Origin: JAAYCI01 sp964369525
GTDB taxonomy: Bacteria; Bacillota; Clostridia; Oscillospirales; Ruminococcaceae
Direction: 5' to 3'
Assembly (NCBI GenBank): GCA_964369525.1
Contig: CAYJEW010000019.1
Location: 1 to 36,165 of the forward strand
DNA: 36,165 bases
The position numbers and the translations under genes are program-made. Of the stretch, positions 34,168-36,165 are shown in pieces (within the stretch, counting starts at the first letter, position 1; each line of letters starts with the position of its first letter). The notes beneath the pieces were generated by a model. The model was not told the DNA's origin. It saw nothing but the letters and a program-made list of their open reading frames with translations, and ran no database searches.

Positions 34168-35057
34168 TACAGCACCTTTAGCTCGGCTGTGTACTCTTCT
34201 GTTAGTATATCAGGATGGTACGACAGCTTTGCTTCCCTAAGGCCCTCTTCATCAACGTCGTTTTCACGATTTATGTATGTATATTCACGGGCAAATGCAC
34301 GAGCCATCTCGCGGTTTATGATATTGTATGCGCCCGATACATCGTATAAGGCCTTCTCAACATGTGTTACAAACACATCTTTGCCAAAAGCGCTGCCAAA
34401 CGAAAACGCCACAACCTCGTTGTTCACGGTTATGTAGCCGCCCTTTAAATCCAGCTCATCGTAATGGCTACATGCGCGTTTTATTGCTTGATACTCTTCC
34501 TCTATGCCTTTATCGCCTCGGTTGTCGTGCAGGCGGCACCATTTGCGGTTGAACGCCAGCATGTCATCTATGTCGTCTGGGGTTATTACATGAAATGCCC
34601 AGTCGGGGTAGCTACGCTCAAAGCGTGAGCAGTGGTTGCGCTTTTTTTGGTATTTTTTGCCGGGCAGGTCTGCCAGATTGCTTGAAAGGTATAAATAATC
34701 GGAGTCACCTCTCGGCTTCTCATAATGGAAGCGCCCCGGCATTATAGCTTCAAGATGCTCTACCGCCTTGGCGTCCAGCGAATAAAAAACAGGGTTTCTA
34801 CCGTCTTTTTCAGCATCCTGCAGTATAGCTTTTATCGCCTTTTCCATATCGCCGTGGCCTGCAGGATATAAATAATGCAGCCGCTCGCTCTCGCTGCGCA
34901 CAATAACAAAGTCTTCAAACCTTGCAATCTTTGTACGATAAAGCTCTGCCCACATGTATATGGTAGTAAAAGAAAATTCGCATCCGTAATAGCCGCCCTC
35001 TTCTAAAAGCGGGCGAGCCCATAAGCCGTCTTCTATCTGTGGTTCATGAAAGGTCAT
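34167..35057 (-). CDS. DUF2156 (phosphatidylglycerol lysyltransferase-like domain) protein
   Basis: About 296 residues, cytosolic, no membrane helices. The sequence has the double-GNAT look of the DUF2156 family: FSFTTIYMWAELY, a mid-domain DSDYLYLSSNLADLPGKKYQKKRNHCSRFERSYP, and GGYITVNNEVVAFSFGSAFGKDVFVTHVEKAL followed by INREMARAFAREYTYINRENDVDEEGLREAKLSYHP. Larger relatives (MprF) transfer amino acids from tRNA to lipids; a stand-alone domain without membrane helices probably has another acceptor. The ATG at 35057 has AAAGGAG and overlaps the tmk stop as ATGA. It is followed directly by the GNAT gene. Confidence 0.88.
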   Translation of the reverse strand: MTFHEPQIEDGLWARPLLEEGGYYGCEFSFTTIYMWAELYRTKIARFEDFVIVRSESERLHYLYPAGHGDMEKAIKAILQDAEKDGRNPVFYSLDAKAVEHLEAIMPGRFHYEKPRGDSDYLYLSSNLADLPGKKYQKKRNHCSRFERSYPDWAFHVITPDDIDDMLAFNRKWCRLHDNRGDKGIEEEYQAIKRACSHYDELDLKGGYITVNNEVVAFSFGSAFGKDVFVTHVEKALYDVSGAYNIINREMARAFAREYTYINRENDVDEEGLREAKLSYHPDILTEEYTAELKVL

Positions 35058-35722
35058 AGCCACTCCTTTGGGATAAGTTGTTCGAGCTCTGTTGTAATAT
35101 CACTACGCTGGCGCATACTGACATTTTGGTTGCATACCAGCAGTTTCCATCCCAGCTTTTGCGCGCACCAGTGTGCCGCCTCTCGGCAGACTTTAATATA
35201 CTCTACATCCTGCTCGTGGATATCTTTTTGCCCTTGGCTGGCATAGCGCTGCGCCAGTAGCTCTTGGCTTAGCGCAGGCTCTACATCTAGGTACACAACC
35301 AAATCGGGTTTTGGTATGCCAAGTTTGCCATGCTCAAAATCTTCCAGCCATGTAAGATAAGCCTCCCACTGGTCTTTTGGTAGCTTTGCGCACTGATGTA
35401 TTGCGTTGGAGGTTGTGTAACGGTCGGCCAGCACCAGTGCGCCCTCTTTGTAGGCGGCGCCCCAGCTTGTTGTGCGCCAAGAAGCATACCTGTCTACCGC
35501 ATAAAACGCCGAAGCCGCATATGCATTCACATCGCCCGGCTGGGTACCAAACTCGCCCGACAGATACATCTGCACAAGTGCGCTACTGCGGCTTTGGTAG
35601 TTTGGAAAGCTGACCCTTTGCACATCTTTACCTGCGGCCGAAAGCCGCTCTGAAAGAAGCTGTGTTTGGGTAGCCTTGCCGCTACCGTCCAGCCCGTCTA
35701 TTACAATAAGTTTACCCTTCAT
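35054..35722 (-). CDS. tmk: thymidylate kinase (dTMP kinase)
   Basis: Phosphorylates dTMP to dTDP. 222 residues. Walker A is DGLDGSGKAT near the N-terminus, followed by the substrate-binding FPNYQS segment, YAVDRYASW and the DRYTTSN motif, with PDLVVYLDVEP. The ATG lies inside the end of thyX (11-nt overlap). With thyX upstream it forms a consecutive dUMP to dTMP to dTDP pair. Confidence 0.95.
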   Translation of the reverse strand: MKGKLIVIDGLDGSGKATQTQLLSERLSAAGKDVQRVSFPNYQSRSSALVQMYLSGEFGTQPGDVNAYAASAFYAVDRYASWRTTSWGAAYKEGALVLADRYTTSNAIHQCAKLPKDQWEAYLTWLEDFEHGKLGIPKPDLVVYLDVEPALSQELLAQRYASQGQKDIHEQDVEYIKVCREAAHWCAQKLGWKLLVCNQNVSMRQRSDITTELEQLIPKEWL

Positions 35723-36165
35723 TGTTGGCGGTTACCTCGCTGTACATATCCTTGTATGCTTTTCTTACCTCAGCTGTTTTGCCACAGGTCATTTTGCCTT
35801 CGGTGCAGCTGCCATGCACGCAGGCAGGCCCTGCACTGGCAAACAGCGCCGGCGCTGCTTTTACCGCCAGCTTTAGCATCTCGTCTGCAAGTGCACGAAT
35901 TTCCCATTGTGCTCTGTTGCAGCAGCGCAGCTGAAAAAAGTTGTTTAAGCTGCGAGCGTTCATGGTGGCAACCATCTTGGTGGTGCAGGCGTTTGGCAGC
36001 ACAAAGCGTGCATCTTCAATGGCTTGTTTTTGTGCTTTAGCATCAGCCTGTTTCTCGCTTAGCCCATCGGCCAAAAAATTGTTTTTATGATGTTTTTTTA
36101 GTGTTTCGGTAAGTTTCTCGTAAAGGTCTGCCTCTTGCTGCATTGCCTGCTCAAACAGCTCGTTT
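35712..36165 (-). CDS. thyX: FAD-dependent thymidylate synthase, 3' part only
   Basis: The gene runs off the right edge; 150 C-terminal residues are visible and the frame is open to the last base. ThyX uses FAD, NADPH and methylene-tetrahydrofolate to make dTMP from dUMP. Recognisable parts are DARFVLPNACTTKMVATMNARSLNNFFQLRCCNRAQWEIRALADEM, the ThyX C-terminal substrate-binding region, and a Cys-rich tail (GPACVHGSCTEGKMTCGK). The RHR motif lies outside the window. It couples to tmk by an 11-nt overlap. Confidence 0.93.
   Translation of the reverse strand, partial: NELFEQAMQQEADLYEKLTETLKKHHKNNFLADGLSEKQADAKAQKQAIEDARFVLPNACTTKMVATMNARSLNNFFQLRCCNRAQWEIRALADEMLKLAVKAAPALFASAGPACVHGSCTEGKMTCGKTAEVRKAYKDMYSEVTANNEG

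Overview
The window looks like a chromosomal housekeeping segment of a mid-GC Bacillota (Firmicutes), most likely class Clostridia and perhaps Oscillospirales. That placement is an inference from gene content, strong Shine-Dalgarno (SD) sites, a YlbF-like protein, ThyX, and the gene order yggS-sepF-divIVA-ileS-lspA-rluD, which matches the Bacillus subtilis ylmE-ylmF-divIVA-ileS-lspA-ylyB order. I count 31 protein genes, 28 on the minus strand; deoB, an hxlR-type regulator and a second pseudouridine synthase are on the plus strand. I found no rRNA, tRNA, CRISPR array, insertion sequence, prophage or biosynthetic cluster. The sequence is a scaffold with four N gaps (3074-3083, 22736-22835, 29464-29473, 33473-33482), each inside a gene; three of them distort the gene model.

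Layout, left to right. 1-1.3 kb: deoB (+), closed by a bidirectional terminator shared with ppk. 1.4-18.5 kb, all minus and transcribed leftward: mutS, mutL, miaA, a HlyD-like membrane protein, yggS, sepF, divIVA, ileS, lspA, rluD, a Cof-type HAD phosphatase, a ComEA-like HhH protein and ppk. Many of these overlap or nearly touch. A 256-bp spacer with a perfect hairpin separates sepF from divIVA, where B. subtilis carries ylmG and ylmH. 18.5-20.5 kb: miaB and a YlbF-like protein with a Cys tail, behind a good promoter. 20.5-25.9 kb: uvrB-uvrA, with a long leader that holds a candidate small ORF and a hairpin. 26-28.1 kb: radC, then an SDR oxidoreductase divergent from an HxlR regulator. 28.3-30.1 kb: ogt with a small monooxygenase-fold gene, divergent from an RluA-type synthase. 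30.1-33.3 kb: mltG with a U32-family gene, and a DJ-1 protein. 33.3-36.2 kb: thyX, tmk, a DUF2156 protein and a GNAT acetyltransferase, overlapping in series.

Functionally the window groups DNA repair (mutS, mutL, uvrA, uvrB, radC, ogt), RNA modification (miaA and miaB acting in sequence on A37 of tRNA, rluD, an RluA-type enzyme, a TrhP-like U32 protein), division and envelope (sepF, divIVA, lspA, mltG, the HlyD-like protein), and nucleotide metabolism (deoB, thyX, tmk).

No clearly new multi-gene system is visible. The items most worth a second look are the MiaB protein lacking one of three usually conserved N-terminal cysteines, the HlyD-like protein embedded in the division cluster without an export partner, the leader of uvrB, and the assembly gaps that currently break uvrA, hide the true C-terminus of the GNAT gene and remove the NKPAG region of the RluA-type enzyme.
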